Shown here: positions 1 through 10,673 of the stretch, one piece after another
Numbering within the stretch: position 1 is the first letter of the stretch
How the letters are laid out: every line of letters begins with the position of its first letter
Assembly (NCBI GenBank): GCA_963576565.1
Contig: OY755042.1
Span: 14,176,262-14,240,261, forward strand
Direction of reading: 5' to 3'
DNA length: 64,000 nucleotides
Origin: Aspidapion aeneum
Lineage: Eukaryota; Arthropoda; Insecta; Coleoptera; Brentidae
Made by a program: the position numbers and the translations under genes
The notes under the pieces: generated by a model
Databases searched by the model: none
The model's input: only the letters and a program-made list of their open reading frames with translations
Told to the model about the DNA's origin: nothing

Positions 1-1496
1 CATAGTTTCTATCGGTCTTCTAAAGCTCAACTCTCTAGCGTTTCTGGAAGTGTGCAATGTTACTTTTACATAATTTTAGATGTATAGGGGAGGGGAGTCA
101 ATTAGAATTTTGGGGTTTTTTAATTTTTTCATAGGGTTTTCTCATAATTTCTATCAGTCTGCCAAATTTCACCTTTGTAGCATGTCTGGAAGTACAGTAG
201 AATTTTGATGATCTATACATGAGTGAGTGACAATTTCGACGTTTTTTGAAATTTCGTAACTACTTTATTACTTTATGGAAGTCCGTGAAACTTGGAGAGG
301 TTGTTAACTCTAGGAAGACCCACGACTGTGCAAAGTTTGCGTTTCGTGGCTTATTCCGAAGTAGATTTTTAGATAGGTCAAATATATGCTGAAATGTTTC
401 AAGAAAAGATGGTACAGCAGTTGCGCAAACTTGGCCGGGCACTGCCGTGACCTTAGATTTAGTAGTGTCTTTAAACTGAGCAAAAATTTTATTTTCATGC
501 ATTGATGTATTTTAGTCAAGGTAGTAATTTCTCATTTCCACTAGGCCCTAGATCCATTTGATTAATGTGGATGAAATAAAATATATGGAGGGCCCCTAGT
601 GACTCCTAGCTGCAACGGGGCTTATTTTAAAAGAAAAAGACTGCTAAAAGTTTTAGTGATGATTATTTCCACAATCAAATGTTTTGAATGCTGTTAACAT
701 ATCGAATCAGTAAGAAATTAAATTTTATCAAAAAAATATTACTTAACTTTATCTAATAAATTACCTATTAATTGGAAGCTAAGTAGTGTATGTTGAATTT
801 GCAACTAATTTTAATCAATCAATCAACAGATTGTTTCGCTCATAATATGCTGTCATGTTAAACAATTAATATTATTGCAGTTAGCCGTCATTATTTATTT
901 AAACTTGTTATTTAACTAATTCGAAAAAAAATTAAGTATGATACTTAGCTTTTAGCGCAAATGTGGTATAGTTAAATTTATTTCACTATAATTATTCATG
1001 TAGCATCTGACTTAACTTATTTAAGCCCGTCAATAGGTCCAAAATGTATTTAACCAGTGTTTACTTACAACGCAGATAGGAGTATTCGTATCCTAAAACC
1101 GGACAAAATTAATTGTTGTGTTTTTGCAATTTGTTTGAATAAAAGGCAAAGTTTGATGATAATAAACTGTTTAAAAATTAAACCACATCTCATGGATCAA
1201 ACAGAGTGAGATGATGGGGTTTTTAATAACTTACAAGTTATTTAATGTTTTTATGTCTGGCACGGATTTACGGGGAGGGGGAAAGGAGAAATATTACCCC
1301 CAAGTTCAAAATTATAAACATATATCGCTGCCTTGCTTTGATAGTGGCATAACTGAAAATCATAAATTTCAGGAAACGCTTTTTAATTAAATCAATCAAT
1401 AACTTACCCATGCTTGAAATAGAAAATAAGGAAAATTTTGTGGTAAAAATATTTTATGAAAATGACAAGGGTCGCGCAAAACAGAAAACGCATTTT
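1..1496. other. No gene recognised; AT-rich sequence
   Basis: Only short AT-rich reading frames without family features occur here. The first 200 bases contain two loosely similar segments ending in TCTGGAAGT (near 45 and 188), probably an old degraded repeat. I see no domain, RNA gene or intact element. Confidence 0.5.
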
Positions 1497-2058
1497 AGCT
1501 CACACTACTACTATAAGTAGTGTGAGCTATGGTGATCCGAATTTTTTCGAGAAAAAAAAAGTTGCTCCGATTTCAAAAATTTTTATATATCTTTGCGTTT
1601 CAGATGATTTTGAAACTTTTTTGTTTTGCTGTCTGTCTGTCTGTCTGTATGTCTGTCTGTAACGACCAACCCGCATAACTCAAAAACCGCTTGTCCGATT
1701 TTAATGAAATTTGGTACCTAAGTTGGGTCTTGGGCCGTGATGGTCCCATATAAAAATGAACAAAATCCACCGAACGCAAGCCAAATGAAAGGGTGGGGGT
1801 AGATGTCAAAAATTAGAGTTTAAGTGAAAATATGGCGTGTGTGATATCAAACGAAAGGTAATTGAGTCTGGAGTTAAACAAAATACATTTTAGTTTTTTT
1901 TAAAAGGGTGGGGGGTAGATTAAAAAAATTTGAGTTGAAGTCAAAACATGGCTTGTGTGGTATCAAACGAAAGGTCATTGAGTCTGGAGTTGAATAAAAT
2001 ATATTTCAGTTTTTGATTATATTAGCTCACACTATAACTATAGTACCTAGTGTGAGCT
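1497..2058 (+). repeat. Terminal-hairpin dispersed repeat, copy 1
   Basis: A 562-bp non-coding element. The left end is a hairpin with arms AGCTCACACTACT (1497-1509) and AGTAGTGTGAGCT (1516-1528). The right end is a second hairpin with arms AGCTCACACTA (2024-2034) and TAGTGTGAGCT (2048-2058). The interior holds a GTCT microsatellite (1629-1660) followed by a segment around ACTCAAAAACCGCTTG and TGAAATTTGGTACC, then internal repeats ending in ATCAAACGAAAGGT. Two more copies lie reversed at 9921-10673 and 32293-33003, so this is a real family. The superfamily is unknown to me. Confidence 0.75.
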
Positions 2059-4733
2059 TAGGTGCCCATAGATTGGCAGAGTATTTTTTAGTTGTGCCAC
2101 TATCAAAGCAAAGCAGCAATATTCAGCCTTAACACATAGAAAATGAAATTTCTAGATCCGCCTCTGTTCATGTTGTTAATTTTTGATATAATATTACTTT
2201 TTAAAATTATTGGTCACAGTTTTACACAATTTTATTTTTTAGGTGTACACAAAATTTTTTGCTAAACCAAAACATGATTAGATAATTATTCATTGCATTT
2301 AAGTAATGACAAATAACTTTAAGAAATAATTATTAGTGGCTACAACATTTACAAAAAAAAATTAAATAAATATATTTTATTACCTTTTATTTGTACCACA
2401 GTTTCATTAAATAAAAGTGTCAATATTCATATATTTCTTAAGCTGGTTATAAAAATCGAATAAAAAGGGGGTCATTTCATAAGAAAAATATCAACTTTAT
2501 GTAATATCTTAAAATCTAAAAGCGACAGATACAAATTATTGTGCCAGTTGGATTCCCTGTTTAAAAAACTATAAAAAAATCACGTTACATCAATATGAAA
2601 TTTTCATAAATTAAATAGTTATAGGCCCCCCTCCAAAATACAGACTTCTCAAAAGCCCCCCGTAGCTTCAAACCAGCTTGTAATATCAGGATACCGTTTT
2701 GACCTTTAATCATCTTTTGAAAATTGAGGGTCGCAAGTGGGAGTAGATTTTCTCTCATAAAAATACCTAAAACCCACAAAAATTTGGGACACATATTTCT
2801 TGATTTTTATTGCTTGTGCTTGCTTTTTTATTTGTTATTGTACATTTTTGTACCAAATAGAAATTTTCTTTTATAAAAAAAACAAAAAAACTTTTTATAT
2901 GGAAAAAATCATCTTTGTTTTTACACGCATATCACTGCTTTGAATGTATATAATCCAAAATGGCGGATGTAGGCGGACAATTTTTGTGTGAGCTATGATT
3001 GATATAAGACTAAACTTCATGTCTATTAAAGAAATATAGCTCGGCAAGACCCGCAGGCAACTAAAACGCCTTGATAAGGAAAAAATTAGGCAAATATAAA
3101 TACCCAAATAAGCCATTTTTAAATATTGTGCTAACGTACAATGTAAACAACAAAGGACTAAAATCAGATTTTAGAATATGGTAAATACCTTCTATTTCCA
3201 TTTTCAATAATCGATTTTTCTAATATGAGCCACACGAAAACACAATAACAACACTAACTAACACCTTAAAACAAAGAGAGAGGGCAAAGTTATATGGGGG
3301 CGGCTTGATAAATAGGTTATTGGACTAGAACAAAAAATGGTTAGAATGTAGTTTTGAGTATCTTGGTAATTTTTACTTTAAACCGGTTTTATTATACCGA
3401 TACTCCTCCGTGCAACGGCAGAATTTTACAGAACTTCACATTTGCCAACTTACTTAACCAACTCTGAATTATTCTTGCAATCCTTGTCATAGGAAGAACT
3501 GAAATTATAAAATCCGTATTCGTGAACTTCTATAGGAGAGATCACTTCTACGTACCAAATTTCAGAAGAACTTTGTTTTTTTGGGTACCAGTAGAGAGGG
3601 GATTTCTATGATCGAAGCATGCAAATTAACACCAAGAAAACATCAAACCTTAAATTGTTAACCCTTTATACTTTTATTGCGTATATTCTTCGAGTGTGCC
3701 TCTTTAACAAAAATCCGACTAGATAAATACATATCGTTTTAAAGATAATTTTGCTTTGAACAAAATAGGAGTAAGATAAGATTTTTCAGAAAGCTTAGTT
3801 TCTAAGAAAATTAACTAAAACAAATATAAATTTAAAAAAAGAACCTCATTATGCGGACGCACCTGGAATGTCAATAATAGCTTAAACATAACTTGGTCAT
3901 ACACCGTTTAAAAGAACATTTTAATTTCTCTAAAAAAGGTTTTTTAACATTTTTACCTAAAATTCTTAGTTTATTTGAAAACTAAATAAAACCTAAAAAA
4001 AAATAACCTCAATTTATGGATGCCAATTAAGTGCCAACCGTGATCTTGGCCCACATAGAGTTATTTACACACTTTCTTTAAAATGCTTACCTTTTGAGAA
4101 AATTACAGAAAACTGAAGAATTTCGGTTTATTTTGCATACGCTAGGTATGGAAATACATAGGAAAGGGTGTACTGCTAATACTTCAGGGTTTGTATCTTA
4201 ACAATAGTACTACCCAGAGAACTCAGCAATATCTCATTTTATAGACCAGATATTAGTTGGTCTTTATTTTATGTTATTACAGATTTTCTCAAAAATAAGG
4301 AGTTTCGAAGTTAAAATCCCCTAAAAAAAAATTGGGCAAAATCCAAATTCGCGGCGAAATGTTTAGCGTCATAATTCGAAAACCACTGAAAAAACAAACG
4401 TACACAATGGTTTTTGTAGAAAATTTATTTTCTTCAACTTTTTTTCGAAAACGTACAGTAACCAAGTATTTAAAAAAATCCCTTTTTGTGCACACTAAAT
4501 CCAAGATGGCGGAGGAAGCCAGATCCCCCATGGTTGAAAATTTAAATTTATTTTTAGGACTCCAATGTCAACAACATATATCAAAATCGCGACTACACCA
4601 CCTTTTGCAAGCTAAAATTCTATAATGACTGGACTACAATGCCAGAAGACGCGGAAGATTGCGATGATGAAAGAAAGGGGCAGTGGGAAAATATTACAGG
4701 CCACTGTGGATATTTTTATTTTTTCGGGCAAAA
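2059..4733. other. No gene recognised; AT-rich intergenic or intronic sequence
   Basis: Only short chance-like frames are seen. The segment 2095-2160 shares scattered words with other low-copy repeats of the window. No coding homology or clear element boundary is recognised. Confidence 0.5.
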
Positions 4734-4735
4734 TA

Positions 4736-6023
4736 CAAAGATGGGATGAAAAGTTATCGGCCTAGCCTATAGCAGGTCCGATTTGCTTTATGTTCCAGCG
4801 TGTTTGTGTAGCCTTGCTTGTGATCAGTATTCGCTCGAAGTTTAAAGTGAGTGCGTCAAGTAGTTTGTGTCTTGCTTATTTTGAAAGTTTATACAGTGTG
4901 GCAATTTTAAAAGATGGAAAAAAACGAGATAAGAGCCGTGATAAAATATTTTCATATAAAAGAGTTATCGCCGACGGAAATAAAAGCTGAACAAGACGCT
5001 ACACTAGGGGATCTGCCACTTCCTATACCATAGTTAAAACCTGGGTATCGCACTTTAAGCGTGGTCGTACTAGCAGTGCTGATGCTCCGCGTTCTGGCAG
5101 GCCAAAAACGGCAACTTCTGAAGAAATGGTGCAAACCATTCACAAACTAATTCTAAAAGATCGCAGATTAAGACTGGAAGAGGTAGCTGAGGCCGTGGGC
5201 ATATTAAAGGAGCGAGTTCACCATATTTTTTGTGTAGTTTTAGGTATGAGAATGCTATCTGCCCGATGGATGCCGCGTTTGCTCACGCCAGATCAAAAGC
5301 TCGTGCGTCTAACCATTTCCGAGGACAATTTGGCACTGTTTAGACGTAATTCAGGAGACTTTGTGCATAGATTTATTACGGTTGATGGAACATGGGTTCT
5401 TTATTATACCCCAGAAACTAAGCAACAGTCCAAACTATGGACGGCAAAGGACGAACCACTTCCAAAGAAGGCAAAGGCAGTACCGTCTGCTGGAAAGGTC
5501 ATGGCAACAGTCTTTTAGAACGCTAAAGGGTTACTCCTCATAGATTATCTCTAAAAAGGAAGAACAATAAATTCAGAGTACTACACCGACTTACTGGACC
5601 AGTTCAAGCAGAATATACGCGAGAAACGCCCTGGTTTGGCAAAAAAGAAAGTTTTGTTTCATCAGGACAATGCACCTTGCAACAAGTCCGCTATTGTAGC
5701 GGCTAAAATACATCAGCTAGGCTTTGAACTGTTAAACCGTCCACATTATTCGCCAGACCTAGCCCCGTTAGATTTTTATTTGTCTCCAAACCTAAAAAAA
5801 TTTCTCGCTGGAAAAAAATTTCCTCAGATTTAGAAGTCATTGCAGCTACAAATGCCTATTTTGACGAGTTGGAATAATCAGACAGAGAGTGATGGCATCA
5901 AATCAGTTGAACATCGTTGGCCAAATGTATTACCTTACAAGGGGACTATGTAGAAACATAAATTATTATTTCACTATGGTGTTGCGTTCTATGTTAGGCC
6001 GGAAACTTTTCATCCCATCCTCG
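4736..6023 (+). mobile_element. mariner (DD34D) transposon copy A, full length, degenerate
   Basis: A 1288-bp element flanked by TA on both sides (4734-4735 and 6024-6025). Its inverted termini share the core AGTTNTCGGCCTAGC / TTAGGCCGGAAACTTTT with the second copy at 46627-47859. Length, TA duplication and the encoded DD34D transposase remnant all fit Tc1/mariner of the mariner branch. The left terminus is more diverged than the right. Confidence 0.93.
4914..5953 (+). pseudogene. mariner transposase pseudogene (copy A)
   Basis: This was a cut-and-paste DNA transposase of the mariner family. Translation starts at ATG 4914 with MEKNEIRAVIKYFHIKEL, the usual helix-turn-helix start. It then shifts frame near 4990-5100, resumes at about 5126 (TPDQKLVRL region), breaks again near 5516 and resumes at 5636. 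The catalytic triad can still be seen in separate frames: D in VDGTW, D in FHQDNAPC, and D in PDLAPLDF. The last two are separated by exactly 34 residues, the DD34D signature. At least three frame or stop lesions make it non-functional. The family's usual length is about 345 residues, which matches the span. Confidence 0.93.
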
Positions 6024-6828
6024 TATATCTCTAATAAATGTATGGAGTTCTCTATTTCATTTTTCGGTTTCTTCTAATTTGTGTTGTCCTTATCGCCGAT
6101 GGCTGTCATAACCATATGTTTCCTCGGCTAATGGCATCAATAGTAACAGACTATTCGATTTCAGATTCATTTAAGAACTTGCCCAGGTTAAAACAGCAAA
6201 TGATTAGTCCGCATACCGTTAAACTGCTTCTAATATTTTTCTGTACCGTACATACAGGTATTACCTTTTAGGCTAATCGTTAAATTAACCGACTAAAGAT
6301 TTAATTAGCAGTTGTCATTTAAAAAGTTTCGCAGTTTAATTCAGCAGACGGTTGACCAATAAAAAATGTCATTGCTCTATTATACATCGAAAGTTATTTG
6401 CTACAATCTATCTGTCCAATTGTGTGATGGCGGAAGCCTGTTTTAACTGGGAAAGAATTTTTTTGTCATCTCTTAAAATGGAAGCGCGGCACAGGTAGGT
6501 CGATCTTAATCAATTAGGTGCAATCGCTTTTGAGAAGCCGCATCAATTTAAACTTCCAAGAATAAGAATACTTGACTATTGATTAGTAACTGTAAACTAC
6601 TTCGCCAATACACATTAGTTGCCATTTTTAGTAGTGCAATTTAGTTTTTGCTACAGCAGCATCTTGATAACAGAATTGAACGCAAATTATTGCTTGTAAA
6701 CTTACTAACAGAGGCGCAACCACGAGGGGGCCCTCAGTTTCATTTGGGCTTATTTTTTTTTAATCTATGAATTATACAAAGTCCATTTAAATCGAAAAAA
6801 TAGTCCTTTTGGAGTCTGCAAATTACAC
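6024..6828. other. Spacer with one doubtful exon-like segment
   Basis: No element is recognised. At 6427-6494 a short open segment starts with ATGGCGGAAG and ends in a good donor CAG|GTAGGT. It would encode a 22-residue start beginning MAEACFNWERIFLSSLKMEA. It could be chance or an unannotated first exon, and I do not recognise the protein. Confidence 0.3.
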
Positions 6829-9502
6829 AGAAAAAACTTATTGTCTACTCCACTAAAGTCTTTATTGTTTCGGGTTTTATTTAGGACATGTTTCGAGTCT
6901 AAAAAGACTCATCATCAGCTGAAACAAGGTAAACAAAGAAGTGTAATTACATCCGAAGCAATTTTCAGTGCTTATTATATAGCTCATTGTAAATTCAAAC
7001 TGGAATCATAAAAATATATCGAAAGTGATCAAATAAATACTTTCAGGTTTACTCATGTAATCTGAAACTGAGTATTCCACCTCCATCATTTTTGACCAAA
7101 ACCCCAAACTGCATTACCCATAAACACCTTAAAATGTACGTACCTTTCAAAAAGTTTCAAAAGACACTCATACCCCCAGCAAGCTATGCGAGGGTTCAAA
7201 AAGTTGCTAATACTAGTTTTTCTTTCTTCATTTTGCCGTCATGTGTTTTAAAAAGTCAAAAGTAAAAAGTTTATTCCCAAAAATGGAAATAACTTAATAA
7301 TTTAAAAAAAATTAAAATGCTTTTGTTTTAGAAATAGATATTAACTTAAAATGGGTAATTATTAATATATATATATATATTTATCGGTTTCACAACGTTC
7401 TACGTCTTCCGATACCCAATCTCCACTCGTTTCTGTTTGCCCATAATTCATCATCTAGGCCTCTTATTCTTATTTCACTGTCTATTCCTTCCCTCGACCT
7501 TCCTCGTTTTCTTCGGCCAGTTGGTTTCCATTGTAATATTTGTTTAGGTAGTCTTCCATCATCCATTCTTTGTACATGTCCGTACCACACCAGTTGTTTT
7601 GTTCTTATATCATCCACTAAAGTACGTTCACCCACTGTCATAATTTCTCTTATTCTTTGATTTGTAACTCTTTCTCTTTTTGATTTCCCTGCTGCTCTTC
7701 TCCAATAGTCCATCTCCGTAGCGGAAAGCATTTTTTCTGTTCTATGTTTGATTGGCCATAGTTCTGAGCCTTGTTCTTGCTTTTCTTCCTTGTACGTTTC
7801 TATATTTTATAGCTTTGTCTAGTGTTCCGTCAGCTGTAATTTTTAGACCTAAGTATTTATACTCATCACAGGACTGAATTCGCTGCCCAGTATTTAAGAT
7901 TAGATCCTGTTTCGTTCCACCAATACACATATACTCTGTCTTATTGATATTAACCTCTAGTCCCCACTTATTGTATTCTTCTATTAGTTTTCGTGTCACA
8001 TATTCGAGATCGTCATAATCCTGAGCCACCACTATCTGATCATCGGCGAAACATAAAGTATACAAGGTGGTTTCATCCAACGGAATTCCCATGTTTTAGC
8101 ATTTTCTCTTCCAGACTTTAAGGACTTGTTCCAAATATATCTTGAAGAGCGTAGGCGAGATACAGCAACCTTGTTTAAGACCTTTATTTACTTGAATGCC
8201 TTTGGTTAGTTTTGCTTTTATTTTAACTTTTGCCTTACTATTGCGGTATAACTCTTTGATGGCCTTAATTAGTTGTACGCTTATGTTTGTCTTTTCCAAC
8301 GCTTATCAAAGTAGATTTAGTGGTATACTATCATATGCCTTCTGCAAATCTACGTAAAGCAGATGCAGCCCTTGTCCGTATGCCATTTTCTTTTCAATAA
8401 CTTGGGTTATACAAAAGAGATGATCTTAAGTCGATCTACCCGCCCTGAAACCGGCTTGTCCTTCTGCCTCCATATCTTTATATTCGCTCTCCACTTTATT
8501 TCTTATTATTTTGCCATATATTCTGCTTAGCGTACTAGTTACAGCTATACCTCTATAATTGTCACATATATCTTTCTTTCCTTTTTTGTGTATTGTGGAT
8601 ATTTATGACGTTTTCCACTCAGTTGGGACTACAGCTTTATTTAAATATTTTTGGAAAAGATTCCGTAATCCCCAAAACAGTTCTTCAGTGCCATATTTAA
8701 TAAGTTCAGCTGAGGTATTTCCGGGTCCGGCAGACCGCTTTTTAAGGTTGTGCACACGTTTTTGACCTCAGAGATTGTAAGGGGTACTGGAGATCCCATC
8801 GTTCTAATGATATTGTCTCTTTCGTCTTCCTTGAATTCTGCTGTATCTTCCGTTAAAAGTTTTTTAAAATGCTCATCCCATTCTTTGTCTGGTATTGGTG
8901 AAATAATATCTCTGCATGTTTCTTTTTTGATCGATCTTATAGTTTTCTAGCCTTCGGTACTTCTATTATTAATAACTCACAATAAATGTGGTAAGATATC
9001 TTTTATTACTTTGAAAAGACAGATATTAAAAAATAATTGAAATTCTTTTAATCTTTAATATAATTCAATGAATTACAGAATTCTGCTTCTCTGCTCTGGA
9101 AACCTCTTTTTCGCTGGATTTTCAACTAGTATTAGCAACTTTTTGAACCCTCGCATTAGTTTGCTGGGGGTATGAGTGTCTTCTGAAGGTTTTTGAAAGG
9201 TACGTTACATTTTAAGCGTGTTTATGGGTAATGCAGTTTGAGATATTGGTTAAAAATGATGGAGGTGGAGTAGTCAGTTTCAAAGTACATGAGTATACCT
9301 GAAAGTATTTATATCATATTTCAATATATTTTTATGATTCCAGTTAGAATTTACGATAAGCTATATAATAAGCACTGAAAATTGTTTCGGATATAATTAC
9401 ACTTCTTTGATTACCTTGTTTCAGCTGAAAGACTCGAAACATGTCCTAAATAAAACCCGAAACAATAAAGGCTTTAGTGGCGAAGACGTTGAGTTTTTTT
9501 TT
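6829..9502. mobile_element. Large inverted-repeat (fold-back) element containing a LINE fragment
   Basis: The left arm (about 6829-7218) and right arm (about 9124-9502) are near-complementary over about 380-390 bp. Shared words include CTTTATTGTTTCGGGTTTTA on one side and its complement on the other, and AGGGTTCAAAAAGTTGCTAA with its complement. The arms carry no coding sequence. The centre holds an antisense LINE remnant (7364-8960). A 12-bp direct repeat AAAGTCCATTTA lies at 6778-6789 and 9505-9516, possibly a target duplication, but the left copy is about 40 bp away from the arm. The superfamily is not assigned. Confidence 0.8.
7364..8960 (-). pseudogene. RTE-like LINE reverse transcriptase remnant
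   Basis: Read on the minus strand from about 8960, the fragments are the C-terminal half of a LINE protein that copies its RNA at a nicked target. Visible blocks in order are NYRGIAVTSTLSRIYGK, GQAGFRAGRST, DLQKAYDSIPLNLL, GLKQGCCISPTLFKIYL, the catalytic LCFADDQ, and a C-terminal WYGHVQRMDDGRLPKQIL region followed by a basic tail. Stops and frame changes separate them (8096-8299, 7742-8092 and 7390-7731 are the longer open pieces). The coding end is followed almost directly by a (TA)n tract at about 7365-7380. The short 3' UTR with a microsatellite tail suggests the RTE clade. The N-terminal endonuclease is missing. A related fragment lies at 55155-56353. Confidence 0.88.
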
Positions 9503-9574
9503 GTAAAGTCCATTTAGTTTATTTATCCTACCACTTTCAAAAGTTGACTGATTTAGTCTGATTTTTTCTCCTTA

Positions 9575-9870
9575 GCTCCTTGCTTAAGTTTGCACACTGA
9601 CGGTTCTATGGAAATGAGGGGAAGGGCGGGGTAAAGGGTGTAATTAATAATAAACTGTCCCCAGATCCCGAAAAACTATGTAAGGTTTAAGGGCTGGTAG
9701 CTACTGCAGATAAGTTAAAGGCTGAAGGAAATTATATTTTTGTTGATTTGCTTCATCAGAATCCCGGAAATAAGCATACAGGATAAACAGGGCAAAGGAA
9801 AAAAGCACTCATGGAAAAAATTGCTTGCGGAAAAAAGTTCCCACAGAAAAATACGCATAGAGGTAAAACT
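9575..9870. repeat. Old dispersed repeat, left part
   Basis: This segment resembles 48590-48800: shared features are a GGGGTAAAGGG tract, GGCTG..AGCTACT, AAGTTAAAGGCTGAA, TGTTGA(T/C)TTGCTT and several GGAAAAAAG words. The continuation of the same repeat appears at about 10795-10930, separated here by a younger insertion. It is non-coding and the class is unknown. Confidence 0.55.
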
Positions 9871-9920
9871 TAACTAAAACAATGATAACAACGACACATA
9901 AATAAATATACTCTGTCAGG

Positions 9921-10673
9921 TAGGTAGTAGGTATAGTTATAGTGTACGTATGAGCTAATATAACTAAAAACTGAAATATATTTTATTCAACTGCAGACCC
10001 AATTACCTTTCGTTTGATACCGCACAAGCCATGTTTTGACTTAAACTCTAATTTTTGAAATCTACCCTCACCCTTTTACAAAAAAAAAACTAAAATGTAT
10101 TTTGTTTAACTTCACATTAAATTACCTTTTGTTTGATATCACACACGCCATATTTTCACACAAACTCTAATTTTTAAAATCTACCCCCACCCTTTTATTT
10201 GGTAGGTACCAAATTTCATTAAAATCGGGCACGCTGTTCTTAAGTTATGCGCGTTGGTCGTTACAGACAGACAGACATACAGACAGACGACGCGACAAAA
10301 AAGTTTCAAAATCATCTGAAACGCAAAGATATACAGTGCGGACGTAAAAATCCCCCCCTGTTAACTTTTGAACGGAATCAGATATCAAGGTAAAACAAAA
10401 AGCATGTTAAATGGTATTAACTTTACTACTTTCTGACGTATTGCTTTGACCCGTCGTCTGAGCATAAGACCATAAGGTCACTAACAACTTTAAATTCTTA
10501 AATGAGGTGGGAGTCGTGTGATACATCGTTTCAAAGGTATTTCAGAGGGGGGAGGGGATTTTTACGTCCGCACTGTATAAAAGTTTTTGAAATCGGAGCA
10601 ACTTTTTTTTCTTGAAAAAATTAGGATCACCAAAGCTCACACTACTATAGTATAGTTAGTAGAAGTGCGAGTT
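9921..10673 (-). repeat. Terminal-hairpin dispersed repeat, copy 2, interrupted
   Basis: Reversed copy of the family at 1497-2058: the same interior words and the CAGA/GTCT microsatellite (10262-10290) are present in complement. Its end hairpins are diverged (AGCTCACACTACTA at 10634; the left end is decayed). It is split by a TA-flanked MITE at 10334-10575. Confidence 0.75.
10334..10575. mobile_element. Nested MITE, TA target duplication
   Basis: A 242-bp non-coding element with near-perfect inverted termini CAGTGCGGACGTAAAAATCC and its complement, flanked by TA (10332-10333 and 10576-10577). Removing it and one TA restores the reading AAGATATATAAAAG found in the sister repeat at 32899-32910. 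The insertion boundaries are therefore exact. It is consistent with a non-autonomous Tc1/mariner derivative. Confidence 0.92.
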
